The translations under genes were made by a program, and so were the position numbers. Shown here piece by piece: positions 8,764-17,181 of a stretch of 64,000 nt of DNA. How positions within the stretch are numbered: position 1 is the stretch's first letter; every line of letters starts with the position of its first letter. Under the pieces are notes generated by a model that did not search any database, was not told the DNA's origin, and saw nothing but the letters and a program-made list of their open reading frames with translations. Source of the DNA: Aeromonas piscicola (GTDB lineage: Bacteria; Pseudomonadota; Gammaproteobacteria; Enterobacterales; Aeromonadaceae); contig NZ_CDBL01000090.1 in NCBI RefSeq assembly GCF_000820005.1, positions 1 through 64,000 of the forward strand. The letters run 5' to 3'.

Positions 8764-9438
8764 ATGCAAAAACGAGTCATCTGGCTGGTGGAAGATGAGG
8801 CCAGCATCGCCGACACCCTGATCTATGCGCTGCAAACCGATGGCTTCGAGGTGGAGTGGTTCCCCCTCGGTCAGCCGCTGCTGGCGCGACTGGAACAGAC
8901 GCGACCGGATTTTCTGATCCTGGATGTGGGACTGCCGGACATCAGCGGCTTCGAGTTGTGCAAGCAGGTACGGGCCCGCTGCGACACCCCCCTGATGTTT
9001 CTCACCGCGCGCAGCGAGGAGATTGACAGGCTGATCGGGCTGGAAATTGGTGCCGATGACTATGTGGCCAAGCCCTTCTCTCCCCGGGAGGTGTGCGCCA
9101 GGGTACGGGTCATCCTGCGCCGCAGCCAGCCGACGCCCCCCCCACCGAGCCAACTGCTGGCACTGGATGAGGAACGGGCCCGCATCAGCTTCTATGGCCA
9201 GCCGCTGGCGCTCACCCGTTACGAATACCTGCTGCTCAAAACCCTGATGCAGGCGCCGGGCCGGGTCTACTCCCGCCAGCAGCTGATGGATCTGGTATGG
9301 AGCGGGGCGGAGGAGAGCCTAGATCGCACCGTCGACACCCACATCAAGACCATCCGCGCCAAGCTGCGGGAGCGCGACCCGGACGCCAACCTGATCCTGA
9401 CCCATCGCGGGCTGGGCTACAGCCTGGAGCTGGCATGA
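8764..9438 (+). CDS. blrA: Response regulator BlrA (CreB-like)
   Basis: BlrA is the response regulator that controls beta-lactamase genes in Aeromonas, equivalent to E. coli CreB. The 224-residue protein has a receiver domain (about 5-115) with the phospho-acceptor D54 in LILDVGLPD and the switch lysine in the AKPF motif, then an OmpR/PhoB winged helix (about 130-220). I chose the ATG preceded by GAGGA at 8755-8759. An upstream in-frame ATG lacks a ribosome site. It is followed 34 bp later by the sensor kinase blrB, and then by the penicillinase it is expected to control. Confidence 0.92.
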   Translation: MQKRVIWLVEDEASIADTLIYALQTDGFEVEWFPLGQPLLARLEQTRPDFLILDVGLPDISGFELCKQVRARCDTPLMFLTARSEEIDRLIGLEIGADDYVAKPFSPREVCARVRVILRRSQPTPPPPSQLLALDEERARISFYGQPLALTRYEYLLLKTLMQAPGRVYSRQQLMDLVWSGAEESLDRTVDTHIKTIRAKLRERDPDANLILTHRGLGYSLELA

Positions 9439-9472
9439 ACATGCTGCTGCCGTGCAGCGGCCAGGAGCCGAC

Positions 9473-10894
9473 ATGAGAATTGGACTGCAACTGCTGTGCG
9501 GGCTGGTGCTGATCTTCGCACTGGCCGCCTGGTTCGTGCTGGAGATCTTCGTCGAGGAGATAAAACCCGGGGTGCGCAGCGCCACCGAAGATACCCTGGT
9601 GGACATGGCCCAGATGCTGGCGCCGCTGGCACTGGACGATCTGCAGGAAGGAAAGATGGCGGATGGCAGGCTGGCCAGCGCCTTCGCCCGCCTCAACCAG
9701 AGTCCTATCAACGCCCTGATCGACGGCCACCTCAAGCAGCAGGCGGAGTACCGCATCTATGTGGTCGACCGCTGGGGCAAAGTGGTCTACGACTCGGACG
9801 GGGTGGATCTGGGCAAGGACTACTCGCGCTGGAACGACGTCTATCGCACCCTGCGCGGCGAATACGGGGCCCGCAGCACTCGCAGCGACCCCGACGATCC
9901 CGCCAGTTCCGTGATGCACGTGGCCGCGCCGCTGCGAGAAGGGGGCTATATCCTGGGCTCCCTCACGGTCGCCAAACCCAACCGCACTTTGCTGCCCATG
10001 ATAGAGCGCAGCGAACACCAGCTGTTGCAGGGGGCGGCCCTGCTGCTGTTCATCTCGCTGTTGATCGGTGCCCTGCTGGTGTGGTGGCTCAACCGCGCCA
10101 TCGGCAAGCTGGTGCACTACGCCGATGCGGTCAGCCACAACCAGCCGGCCAGCCTGCCGCGCCTCTACAGCCCCGAGCTGGATCGGCTCGGCCGATCTCT
10201 GGAGACCATGCGCCGCCAGCTGGATGGCAAGGCCTATATCGAAGCCTATGTGCACAGCCTGACCCACGAGCTCAAGAGCCCGCTGGCCGCCATTCGCGGG
10301 GCAGGGGAGCTGCTGGCGGAAGCGCCGCCACCCGAGGTGGCGCGGCGCTTCATCGGCAACATCAATCTGGAGACGGCCCGCATGCAGCAGCTGATAGAAC
10401 GCATGCTGCAACTGGCCAAACTGGAGTCGGGGCAGGGGCTGGACAGACAGGCCACCGAACCCGCCAGGCTGGGCAGACGGGCGCTCGATGCCCGCCAGAT
10501 CATAGCCCAGCGCCTCCAGGTGACGCTGGTCGCCGAACTCGGCGAGGCCCAGAAACAGAAGTGGGACTCGCTGCTGGTGGAGCAGGCCCTCGGCAACCTG
10601 CTGGATAACGCCCTCGACTTCTCACCCGCCGGCAGCACGGTCAGATTGACCGGCGAGATGAGCGCCGACGGTTACTGTTTCCGAGTGCGAGATCAGGGGC
10701 CCGGCATTCCGGACTATGCCCTGCCACGCATCTTCGAGCGTTTCTACTCCCTGCCCAGGCCCGACAAGGGCAAGAGCAGCGGCCTCGGGCTCAGCTTTGC
10801 CACCGAGGTAGCCCGCCAGCACGGCGGCCACCTGAGCCTCGGCAATCAGCCCGATGGCGGTGTGCTGGCCGAGCTCTGGCTGCCCACCGGCTGA
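9473..10894 (+). CDS. blrB: Sensor histidine kinase BlrB (CreC-like)
   Basis: This is a 473-residue inner-membrane kinase, nearly the length of E. coli CreC. It has membrane helix 1 (about 5-23), a periplasmic sensor domain (about 25-185), membrane helix 2 (about 187-207) and a HAMP region. The HisKA domain has the phospho-accepting H265 in THELKSP, and the ATPase domain carries LGNLLDNALDFSP, DQGPGIPD and GLGLSFATEVAR. The chosen ATG follows AGGAG at 9463-9467. In Aeromonas the BlrAB pair links cell-wall stress to beta-lactamase induction. The exact ligand cannot be inferred from sequence. Confidence 0.92.
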   Translation: MRIGLQLLCGLVLIFALAAWFVLEIFVEEIKPGVRSATEDTLVDMAQMLAPLALDDLQEGKMADGRLASAFARLNQSPINALIDGHLKQQAEYRIYVVDRWGKVVYDSDGVDLGKDYSRWNDVYRTLRGEYGARSTRSDPDDPASSVMHVAAPLREGGYILGSLTVAKPNRTLLPMIERSEHQLLQGAALLLFISLLIGALLVWWLNRAIGKLVHYADAVSHNQPASLPRLYSPELDRLGRSLETMRRQLDGKAYIEAYVHSLTHELKSPLAAIRGAGELLAEAPPPEVARRFIGNINLETARMQQLIERMLQLAKLESGQGLDRQATEPARLGRRALDARQIIAQRLQVTLVAELGEAQKQKWDSLLVEQALGNLLDNALDFSPAGSTVRLTGEMSADGYCFRVRDQGPGIPDYALPRIFERFYSLPRPDKGKSSGLGLSFATEVARQHGGHLSLGNQPDGGVLAELWLPTG

Positions 10895-10897
10895 CAC

Positions 10898-10913
10898 TTC
10901 ACACTGGCCACAT
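10898..10913 (+). promoter_or_regulatory. Partial Blr/Cre tag upstream of ampS
   Basis: One TTCAC half-site (10898-10902) occurs about 70 bp upstream of the penicillinase start. The expected second TTCAC after six bases is replaced by CACAT. The known Cre/Blr recognition sequence is TTCAC-N6-TTCAC, so this is at best a degenerate copy. Confidence 0.35.
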
Positions 10914-10971
10914 AAAGCGGCGTTATGCTGCCGCCTCCCGGCCCCTAGCCCCATTTGTCCAAGGAGACCCC

Positions 10972-11766
10972 ATGTCCCGCATTCTGTTACCCGGCCTGCT
11001 CGCCGCTGGCCTGCTATTCTCGCTGCCGGCCAGCGCCGCCTCCGGCTGTATGCTGTTTGCCGATGGCAGCGGCAAGCCCATCAGCAGCCAGGGGGATTGC
11101 TCAAGCCAGCTGCCTCCCGCCTCCACCTTCAAGATCCCGTTGGCACTGATGGGCTATGACAGCGGCTTCCTGGTGGATGAAAAGCTGCCGGCCCTGCCAT
11201 TCAAACCCGGCGACGATGACTGGCTGCCCGCCTGGCGCGAGACCACCACCCCGAGCCGCTGGCTCACCTACTCTGTGGTCTGGTACTCCCAGCGCCTCAC
11301 CGAGTGGCTGGGGATGGAGCGCTTCCAGCAGTACGTCGATCGCTTCGACTACGGCAACCGGGATCTCTCTGGCAACCCCGGCAAGCACGACGGTCTGACC
11401 CAGGCCTGGCTCAGTTCGAGCCTAGCCATCAGCCCGCAGGAGCAGGCCCGCTTCCTCGGCAAGCTGGTGAGCGGCAAGCTGCCGGTCTCCGCCCAGACCC
11501 TGCAGCACACGGCCAATATCCTGCGTCAGCCCGACATCGACGGCTGGCAGATCCACGGCAAGACCGGCATGGGCTACCCCAAGCTGCTGGATGGCAGCCT
11601 CAACCGGGATCAGCAGATCGGCTGGTTTGTCGGCTGGGCCAGCAAGCCGGGCAAGCAGCTCATCTTCGTCCACACAGTCGTGCAAAAGCCCGGCAAGCAA
11701 TTCGCCTCGATCAAGGCGAAGGAAGAGGTGTTTGCCGCCCTGCCTGCACAACTCAAAAAGCAATGA
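10972..11766 (+). CDS. ampS: Class D beta-lactamase, AmpS/OXA-12 type penicillinase
   Basis: This is a secreted serine beta-lactamase that hydrolyses penicillins, including oxacillin-type substrates. The 264-residue precursor has a signal peptide of about 22 residues (ends ASA). The class D motifs are all present: catalytic S51-T-F-K54, the S-V-V motif in TYSVVWYS, Y-G-N in DYGNRD, W in QAWLSSSLAIS, and K-T-G in HGKTGMGYP. It is the chromosomal Aeromonas-type enzyme rather than an acquired OXA, since no integron or IS flanks it. It lies 77 bp behind blrB, consistent with the genetic linkage known in Aeromonas. Confidence 0.95.
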   Translation: MSRILLPGLLAAGLLFSLPASAASGCMLFADGSGKPISSQGDCSSQLPPASTFKIPLALMGYDSGFLVDEKLPALPFKPGDDDWLPAWRETTTPSRWLTYSVVWYSQRLTEWLGMERFQQYVDRFDYGNRDLSGNPGKHDGLTQAWLSSSLAISPQEQARFLGKLVSGKLPVSAQTLQHTANILRQPDIDGWQIHGKTGMGYPKLLDGSLNRDQQIGWFVGWASKPGKQLIFVHTVVQKPGKQFASIKAKEEVFAALPAQLKKQ

Positions 11767-11800
11767 TCTCGCTCCCCGCCAGATAAGCCCCGATAACCAC

Positions 11801-11827
11801 GGTCAGCCCACCAGCGACGGGCTGACC
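11801..11827 (+). other. Intergenic hairpin between ampS and DUF1566 gene
   Basis: A perfect 9-bp stem, GGTCAGCCC pairing with GGGCTGACC around a 9-base loop, lies between the two genes. No T-tract follows, so it is not a standard terminator. It may partly attenuate transcription or protect the ampS mRNA 3' end. Confidence 0.55.
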
Positions 11828-11849
11828 ATCCTTCGTAAACGAGACAAAC

Positions 11850-12329
11850 ATGAAATTATTTCTATTGCTGCTCTGGCTTCCGGCCAGCATGGCGCTGGCT
11901 GCCTGTGACCTCTCCGACCGCCTGACGCGGCAGGGGGAAGTCATCTACGATCGGCTAAACCACCTCGAATGGCAGGCGTGCAGCCTCGGCAGCCAGTGGC
12001 AGGAGGGGAAGGGGTGCGTAGGCACTCCGGCGTTGCTCACCCTGCTTGAGGCCAAAGATGAGACCACCCGGCTGGGCAAGGGGTGGCGACTCCCCACCAT
12101 AGAGGAGCTTTTCACCCTGCTCGACGAAGATTGCCGGGCGCCGATGACAGACCCTAGCTTCTTCTCCGATATCCATGATAACGGGGAAAATTCAGCCCCA
12201 TACTGGACCTCCAGCTCCATTGAGGAGATGCCGGAACTGGTCTACTACGTCGACTTTATACACGGGGTGATCGACGGCCATACCGATCGTTTCGCGCAAG
12301 CAGCCCGGCTGGTGCGCTTCCGCCCCTGA
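11850..12329 (+). CDS. DUF1566 (Lcl C-terminal-like) secreted protein, possible lipoprotein
   Basis: This is a 159-residue exported protein. The N-terminal signal ends in LAAC, which fits a lipobox with Cys19, although plain signal-peptidase cleavage at ALA is also possible. The mature part shows DUF1566 features: VIYDRLNHLEWQACSLG near the start, GWRLPTIEELFTLLD in the middle, PYWTSSS, and a closing VRFRP. The biochemical role of the family is not established. Its position between ampS and creD suggests it belongs to the beta-lactam-responsive group, but I cannot infer a function. Confidence 0.8.
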   Translation: MKLFLLLLWLPASMALAACDLSDRLTRQGEVIYDRLNHLEWQACSLGSQWQEGKGCVGTPALLTLLEAKDETTRLGKGWRLPTIEELFTLLDEDCRAPMTDPSFFSDIHDNGENSAPYWTSSSIEEMPELVYYVDFIHGVIDGHTDRFAQAARLVRFRP

Positions 12330-12334
12330 ACAAT

Positions 12335-12404
12335 TTCACGGTGCCTGATGGCGCCGTTTTGCATCAGTTCACCGCCGCTTCACACAAGCCCATCACCACT
12401 TCAC
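12335..12404 (+). promoter_or_regulatory. Blr/Cre tag array upstream of creD
   Basis: A perfect TTCAC-N6-TTCAC tag lies at 12368-12383. Two more TTCAC units lie at 12335-12339 and 12400-12404. The start-to-start distances are 33, 11 and 21 bp, so all four face the same side of the helix. This is the known recognition pattern of CreB/BlrA, and it lies 43-112 bp ahead of the creD start. Confidence 0.8.
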
Positions 12405-12446
12405 GCTGGGCTGACAGACTCGCTCCACCCAACAAGGAGACGTGTC

Positions 12447-13796
12447 ATGGTCAAACAGATATTCACCCACAAAATCTTTCTGCTGCTGTTGCTCAGCCTG
12501 CTGCTGATGGTGCCGGTGCAATCCATCATGGAGCTGAACCGGGAGCGTCAGGCCTATCGCAGTCAGGCCATCCACAGCATCATGGCCAGCAGCAGCGGAC
12601 CGCAGCGGCTGCTGGGGCCTGTCGTGGTGCAGCCTTACACCCGCACCGTCACGGTGGAGCTGGATGGCAAGCGCTTCGAGCGCAAACTGCAGCTCTATCG
12701 CTACCTGCTGCCGGAGCAGCTGGATGTGCGGGCCAGCATGGAGGTCACCCCCCGCAAGCTCGGCATCTATCAGGCTCAGGTCTATCACACCCGGCTCTCC
12801 CTCTCGGGGCGCCTGCCCACCGAACTGAACGGCAAGGCCCTGATAAGCGGCGAACCAGACCTGACTGTCGATGCAGCCGATCCGGCACTGGTGGCGGGTA
12901 CCCCCTATCTGAGCCTGGTGCTGTCCGATGCCCGCGGCATCAACAGTGTGCCGGAACTGCAGCTGGGTGAGCAGCGCATCCCGTTTGCCCCCGGCGCCCT
13001 GCTGGGTGACGGTCTGGCTGGTATCCATGCGCCGCTCAATGCCCTGCCGGGTGGGGGAGACGCCTTTCATATCGAGCTGGATCTGCAGGGAATGAATGAG
13101 CTGGAAGTGGTGCCCCTAGGCCAGGACAGCAAGCTGCAGCTGAGCGGCAACTGGCCTCATCCCAACTTCATCGGCGACTTTCTGCCGGGCAGCCGCACCC
13201 TCACAGCCCGGGGGTTCGACGCCAGCTGGCAGAGCAGCTGGTTCGCCACCGACATGGAGAGCCGTTTCAACCGCATGATGAAAGGCGCCGGCGGCGATCT
13301 GCCCACCTTCAGCGTCAGCCTGGTACAGCCGGTGGATCACTATCAGCTGAACGAGCGGGCGGCCAAGTATGCCCTGCTGTTCATCGGCCTGACCTTCCTC
13401 AGCTTTTTCATGTTCGAGCTGCTCAGGGGATTGCGGGTACACCCGATCCAGTACGCCCTGGTGGGCATGGGACTGGCCATCTTCTATCTGGTGCTGCTGG
13501 CGCTGACCGAGCACCTCGGCTTTGGCTGGGCCTACCTGATTGCCGGCCTGGCCAGCGTTGCTCTCAACGGTTTCTATCTCAGCCATGTGCTGGGCGGCCC
13601 CAAACAGGGGATCGGATTCGCGGCCCTGCTCGGGTTGGTCTACGCCATCCTGTTCGGCCTGCTGCAAGCACAGGAGATAGCCCTGCTGCTCGGCGCCCTG
13701 CTGCTGTTCGTCATACTGGCGCTGATCATGGTGCTGACCCGCAAGCTGGACTGGTATCGGGTGATGGGCAACCCCACCCAGCATCAGGATCCATAA
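12447..13796 (+). CDS. creD: Inner-membrane protein CreD (BlrD)
   Basis: CreD is an inner-membrane protein whose expression is driven by the CreBC/BlrAB system. The 449-residue length matches E. coli CreD (about 450). I chose the ATG at MVKQIFTHK because AAGGAGA lies at 12434-12440. The longer frame upstream overlaps the Blr tags. There is an N-terminal membrane helix (about 8-28), a large periplasmic domain (about 30-305) and a C-terminal bundle of about six helices (about 308-440). It is the expected regulon marker of BlrA. Its molecular function is not known. Confidence 0.92.
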   Translation: MVKQIFTHKIFLLLLLSLLLMVPVQSIMELNRERQAYRSQAIHSIMASSSGPQRLLGPVVVQPYTRTVTVELDGKRFERKLQLYRYLLPEQLDVRASMEVTPRKLGIYQAQVYHTRLSLSGRLPTELNGKALISGEPDLTVDAADPALVAGTPYLSLVLSDARGINSVPELQLGEQRIPFAPGALLGDGLAGIHAPLNALPGGGDAFHIELDLQGMNELEVVPLGQDSKLQLSGNWPHPNFIGDFLPGSRTLTARGFDASWQSSWFATDMESRFNRMMKGAGGDLPTFSVSLVQPVDHYQLNERAAKYALLFIGLTFLSFFMFELLRGLRVHPIQYALVGMGLAIFYLVLLALTEHLGFGWAYLIAGLASVALNGFYLSHVLGGPKQGIGFAALLGLVYAILFGLLQAQEIALLLGALLLFVILALIMVLTRKLDWYRVMGNPTQHQDP

Positions 13797-13813
13797 CCCG
13801 CAGGCCATGACAA

Positions 13814-13837
13814 AACCGGCGCCATCAGGCGCCGGTT
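13814..13837. terminator. Bidirectional terminator between creD and glmU
   Basis: The stem AACCGGCGCC-ATCA-GGCGCCGGTT lies between the convergent genes ending at 13796 and 13857, followed by a T-rich stretch (GTATTTTATT). Confidence 0.85.
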
Positions 13838-13856
13838 GTATTTTATTGATCGGGCA

Positions 13857-15218
13857 TCACTTCTTCTTGACCGGACGAGCCCAGTTCTTGATGTGACGCT
13901 GGGGCACCCGGGTGATGACCAGCTCGTTCTCGGCCACATCCTTGGTAATGGTTGAACCCGCGCCAAGGGTTGCACCCTTGCCGATGCGCACCGGCGCCAC
14001 CAGCTGGGTATCGGAGCCGACAAACACATCATCCTCTATGATGGTCTGGAACTTGTTCACACCGTCGTAGTTGCAGGTGATGGTACCGGCCCCAATGTTC
14101 ACCTTGGCACCCACCTCTGCATCTCCCAGATAGGTCAGGTGACCACACTTGGAGCCGACCCCGAGACGGGATTTCTTCATCTCGACGAAGTTGCCAACGT
14201 GCGCATCCTGCTCCAGCACGGACCCGGGACGCAGGCGGGCAAATGGACCGACCGAACACTGATCTGCCACCTGGGCACCCTCGATGACGGAGTAGGGCTT
14301 CACCTCTGTGTGGTCGCCGATGACGCAATCCTTCAGTACGCTGCCGGCCCCGATGCGCACGTGGTTACCGAGCGTCACCTTGCCTTCGATGATGACGTTG
14401 ACATCGATCACCACCTCTTCACCGATCTCGATGGATCCGCGCAGATCGAAACGAGCGGGGTCGATTAGGGTGACGCCGGCGATCATCAGCTGCTCGGCCT
14501 GCATCTTCTGATAGCTGCGCTCCAACTGTGCCAGCTGAACCCGGTTGTTGGCACCTTCCACTTCCATGGCGCTGTCCGGATGGACGGCGGCGATGGGGCA
14601 ACCATCGGCATGGGCCATGGCAATCACGTCGGTAAGGTAGAGTTCGCCCTGGGCATTATTGTTATCCAGGCGCGACAACCAGCCACGCAAGTCGGCGCCG
14701 TTGGCCACCAGCACACCCGTGTTCACTTCACGGATGGTCAGCTGCTCGGCATTGGCATCCTTCTGCTCGACGATGCCGACCACCTGGCCGTTGGCGCGCA
14801 CTATGCGGCCGTAACCGGTCGGGTTGTCCAGCACCACTGTCAGCAGCGCCATGCCGTCATCAGCCTTGGCGGCCAGCAGCCGTTGCAGGGTCTCCGGCTG
14901 GATCAGCGGGGTGTCGCCGTACAGCACCAGCACGTCATCCTCATCTTTCCAGAACGGGATGGCCTGGGCGACGGCATGACCGGTACCCAGTTGCTGCGCC
15001 TGCAGTACCCAGTTCAGATCGGCGGCCTGGATCCGCTCCTTCAGCAGCTCGGCACCGTGGCCATAGACCAGATGCAGTTGCTCGGCACCGACCTGGCGGG
15101 CGGTATCGATCACATGGGAAACCATGGGTTTATTGGCTACCGGGTGCAGCACCTTGGGCAGGGCTGAGCGCATGCGGGTACCTTTACCCGCCGCCAGGAT
15201 CACGACATTGAGGGACAT
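13857..15218 (-). CDS. glmU: Bifunctional UDP-GlcNAc pyrophosphorylase / glucosamine-1-phosphate acetyltransferase
   Basis: GlmU performs the last two steps to UDP-GlcNAc. The 453-residue protein starts MSLNVVILAAGKGTRM, carrying the nucleotidyltransferase signature, with the uridylyl domain at about 1-230. A left-handed beta-helix of hexapeptide repeats (about 250-440) forms the acetyltransferase. It includes GNFVEMKKSRLG and the NIGAGTITCNYDG motif. It follows the atp operon, as in many enterics, but here a terminator separates them and glmS has been displaced about 5 kb away. Confidence 0.97.
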   Translation of the reverse strand: MSLNVVILAAGKGTRMRSALPKVLHPVANKPMVSHVIDTARQVGAEQLHLVYGHGAELLKERIQAADLNWVLQAQQLGTGHAVAQAIPFWKDEDDVLVLYGDTPLIQPETLQRLLAAKADDGMALLTVVLDNPTGYGRIVRANGQVVGIVEQKDANAEQLTIREVNTGVLVANGADLRGWLSRLDNNNAQGELYLTDVIAMAHADGCPIAAVHPDSAMEVEGANNRVQLAQLERSYQKMQAEQLMIAGVTLIDPARFDLRGSIEIGEEVVIDVNVIIEGKVTLGNHVRIGAGSVLKDCVIGDHTEVKPYSVIEGAQVADQCSVGPFARLRPGSVLEQDAHVGNFVEMKKSRLGVGSKCGHLTYLGDAEVGAKVNIGAGTITCNYDGVNKFQTIIEDDVFVGSDTQLVAPVRIGKGATLGAGSTITKDVAENELVITRVPQRHIKNWARPVKKK

Positions 15219-15274
15219 AACTCGACCTTTGGAACATGAATAAATACTCGGCGGAGTCTATCCAACGAGTAAAA

Positions 15275-15300
15275 AAAAAGCGACCCGAAGGTCGCTTTTT
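15275..15300 (-). terminator. Terminator of the atp operon
   Basis: The minus-strand hairpin built on GCGACC-TTCG-GGTCGC is followed by a run of T residues. It lies 12 bp after the atpC stop. Confidence 0.92.
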
Positions 15301-15312
15301 GCATCACCGAAC

Positions 15313-15741
15313 TTAACGGTAATTCTTTTTGACGATATCGATAACCCGCAGTTGGGCCATCGCCTTGGCCAGCTCGGTAGCGGCCTGGGCATAGTCGATA
15401 TCACCATGGGAGCTGTGGATCCGCTCTTCGGCCGCGCGTTTGGCTTCCTGGGCTTTCGCCTCATCCAAATCCTTGGCACGAATTGCAGTATCCGCCAGCA
15501 CGGTCACGGCTTCGGGTTGCACTTCCAGCATGCCGCCGGAAATATACAGCACCTCTTCGCTACCATTTTGCTTGATCAAGCGGACCAGGCCCGGCTTGAT
15601 GGCAGTCAGCAACGGAGCATGACCGTGACGGAGACCCAGCTCACCTTCGGAGCCTGATACCTGAGCAGATTGCACTCGACCGGAAAAAAGTTTCCCTTCG
15701 GCGCTCACCACATCCAGGTGAAAGGAGATCATCTCAGCCAT
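15313..15741 (-). CDS. atpC: ATP synthase epsilon subunit
   Basis: The epsilon subunit is part of the F1 central stalk and an internal inhibitor of ATP hydrolysis. The 142-residue protein has the N-terminal beta-sandwich (residues 1-85, with the LGLRHGHAPLLTAIKPG motif) and a C-terminal helical hairpin. It is the last gene of the atp operon, 18 bp after atpD, directly before the operon terminator. Confidence 0.97.
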   Translation of the reverse strand: MAEMISFHLDVVSAEGKLFSGRVQSAQVSGSEGELGLRHGHAPLLTAIKPGLVRLIKQNGSEEVLYISGGMLEVQPEAVTVLADTAIRAKDLDEAKAQEAKRAAEERIHSSHGDIDYAQAATELAKAMAQLRVIDIVKKNYR

Positions 15742-15759
15742 GGGCCCTCCTATCGAGGC

Positions 15760-17148
15760 TTACAGTTTCTTGGATTTCTCGACGACTTCGTCGATGTTGC
15801 CAACCATGTAAAACGCCTGCTCAGGCAGATCGTCATACTCGCCTTTCAGGATGCCCTGGAAACCACGGATGGTCTCTTTCAGCGGCACGTATTTGCCCGG
15901 AGAACCGGTAAACACTTCTGCCACGAAGAACGGCTGGGACAGGAAACGCTCGATCTTACGGGCACGGGCTACGGTCAGTTTGTCTTCTTCTGACAGTTCA
16001 TCCATACCCAGGATGGCGATGATGTCCTTCAGCTCTTTGTAGCGCTGCAGTACGGTCTGTACACCACGAGCGGTCTCGTAGTGCTCCTTGCCTACCACCA
16101 GCGGATCCAGCTGACGGGAGGTGGAGTCCAGCGGGTCAACGGCCGGGTAGATACCCAGAGCCGCGATCTGACGGGACAGAACGACGGTGGCGTCCAAGTG
16201 GGCGAAGGTGGTCGCCGGAGACGGGTCGGTCAAGTCATCCGCAGGCACGTAAACGGCCTGGACTGAGGTGATGGAACCGGTCCGGGTGGAGGTGATGCGC
16301 TCTTGCAGAACACCCATCTCCTCGGCCAGGGTCGGCTGGTAACCTACTGCAGACGGCATACGGCCAAGCAGTGCGGATACTTCAGTACCGGCCAGGGTAT
16401 AACGGTAGATGTTGTCCACGAAGAACAATACGTCACGACCCTCGTCACGGAACTTCTCGGCCATGGTCAGACCGGTCAGCGCCACGCGCAGACGGTTTCC
16501 GGGCGGCTCGTTCATCTGACCGTAAACCAGAGATACTTTGTCCAGTACGTTGGACTCCATCATCTCGTGGTAGAAGTCGTTACCCTCACGGGTACGCTCA
16601 CCTACACCGGCGAACACGGAATAACCGCTGTGTTCGATGGCGATGTTACGGATCAGCTCCATCATGTTGACGGTCTTGCCGACACCGGCACCACCGAACA
16701 GACCGACTTTACCACCCTTGGCGAACGGGCATACCAGGTCGATAACCTTGATGCCGGTCTCCAGCAGGTCGTTGCTGTTGGACTGATCTTCGTAGCTGGG
16801 AGCCGCGCGATGGATGGACCAACGCTCTTCTTCACCGATCGGACCTTTTTCGTCGATTGGCTCACCCAGTACGTTCATGATCCGACCCAGAGTCGATACA
16901 CCGACCGGCACCTGGATGGATTTACCGCTATTCATTACTTCCAACCCACGACGCAGACCGTCGGAGGAGCCCATGGTGATGCAACGAACGACGCCGCCGC
17001 CGATCTGTTGCTGCACTTCCAGCACCAGACCCAGGCCTTGACCTTCGCTGACGACCTTCAGTGCATCGTACACCTGGGGCACGGCATTCTGCGGGAACTC
17101 GATGTCCACCACAGCGCCGATGATTTGGACGATGAAACCGTTACTCAT
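15760..17148 (-). CDS. atpD: ATP synthase beta subunit
   Basis: The beta subunit carries the catalytic sites of F1. The 462-residue protein has the Walker A loop GGAGVGKTVNMMELI (about 148-162), the GERTREGNDFYHEM segment with the catalytic glutamate, and the Walker B region DVLFFVDNIYR. Length and motifs match E. coli AtpD closely. It lies 33 bp after atpG and 18 bp before atpC. A 430-codon frame on the opposite strand is an artefact of its codon usage. Confidence 0.98.
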   Translation of the reverse strand: MSNGFIVQIIGAVVDIEFPQNAVPQVYDALKVVSEGQGLGLVLEVQQQIGGGVVRCITMGSSDGLRRGLEVMNSGKSIQVPVGVSTLGRIMNVLGEPIDEKGPIGEEERWSIHRAAPSYEDQSNSNDLLETGIKVIDLVCPFAKGGKVGLFGGAGVGKTVNMMELIRNIAIEHSGYSVFAGVGERTREGNDFYHEMMESNVLDKVSLVYGQMNEPPGNRLRVALTGLTMAEKFRDEGRDVLFFVDNIYRYTLAGTEVSALLGRMPSAVGYQPTLAEEMGVLQERITSTRTGSITSVQAVYVPADDLTDPSPATTFAHLDATVVLSRQIAALGIYPAVDPLDSTSRQLDPLVVGKEHYETARGVQTVLQRYKELKDIIAILGMDELSEEDKLTVARARKIERFLSQPFFVAEVFTGSPGKYVPLKETIRGFQGILKGEYDDLPEQAFYMVGNIDEVVEKSKKL

Positions 17149-17181
17149 GTCAAATCCTCTAAACCTTTGATAACCCTTGCC

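Noticed and set aside
10955..11786. Mobile-element origin for the class D beta-lactamase
   Set aside because: No integrase, attC site, IS ends or GC shift surround it. Linkage to blrAB is the native Aeromonas chromosomal arrangement.
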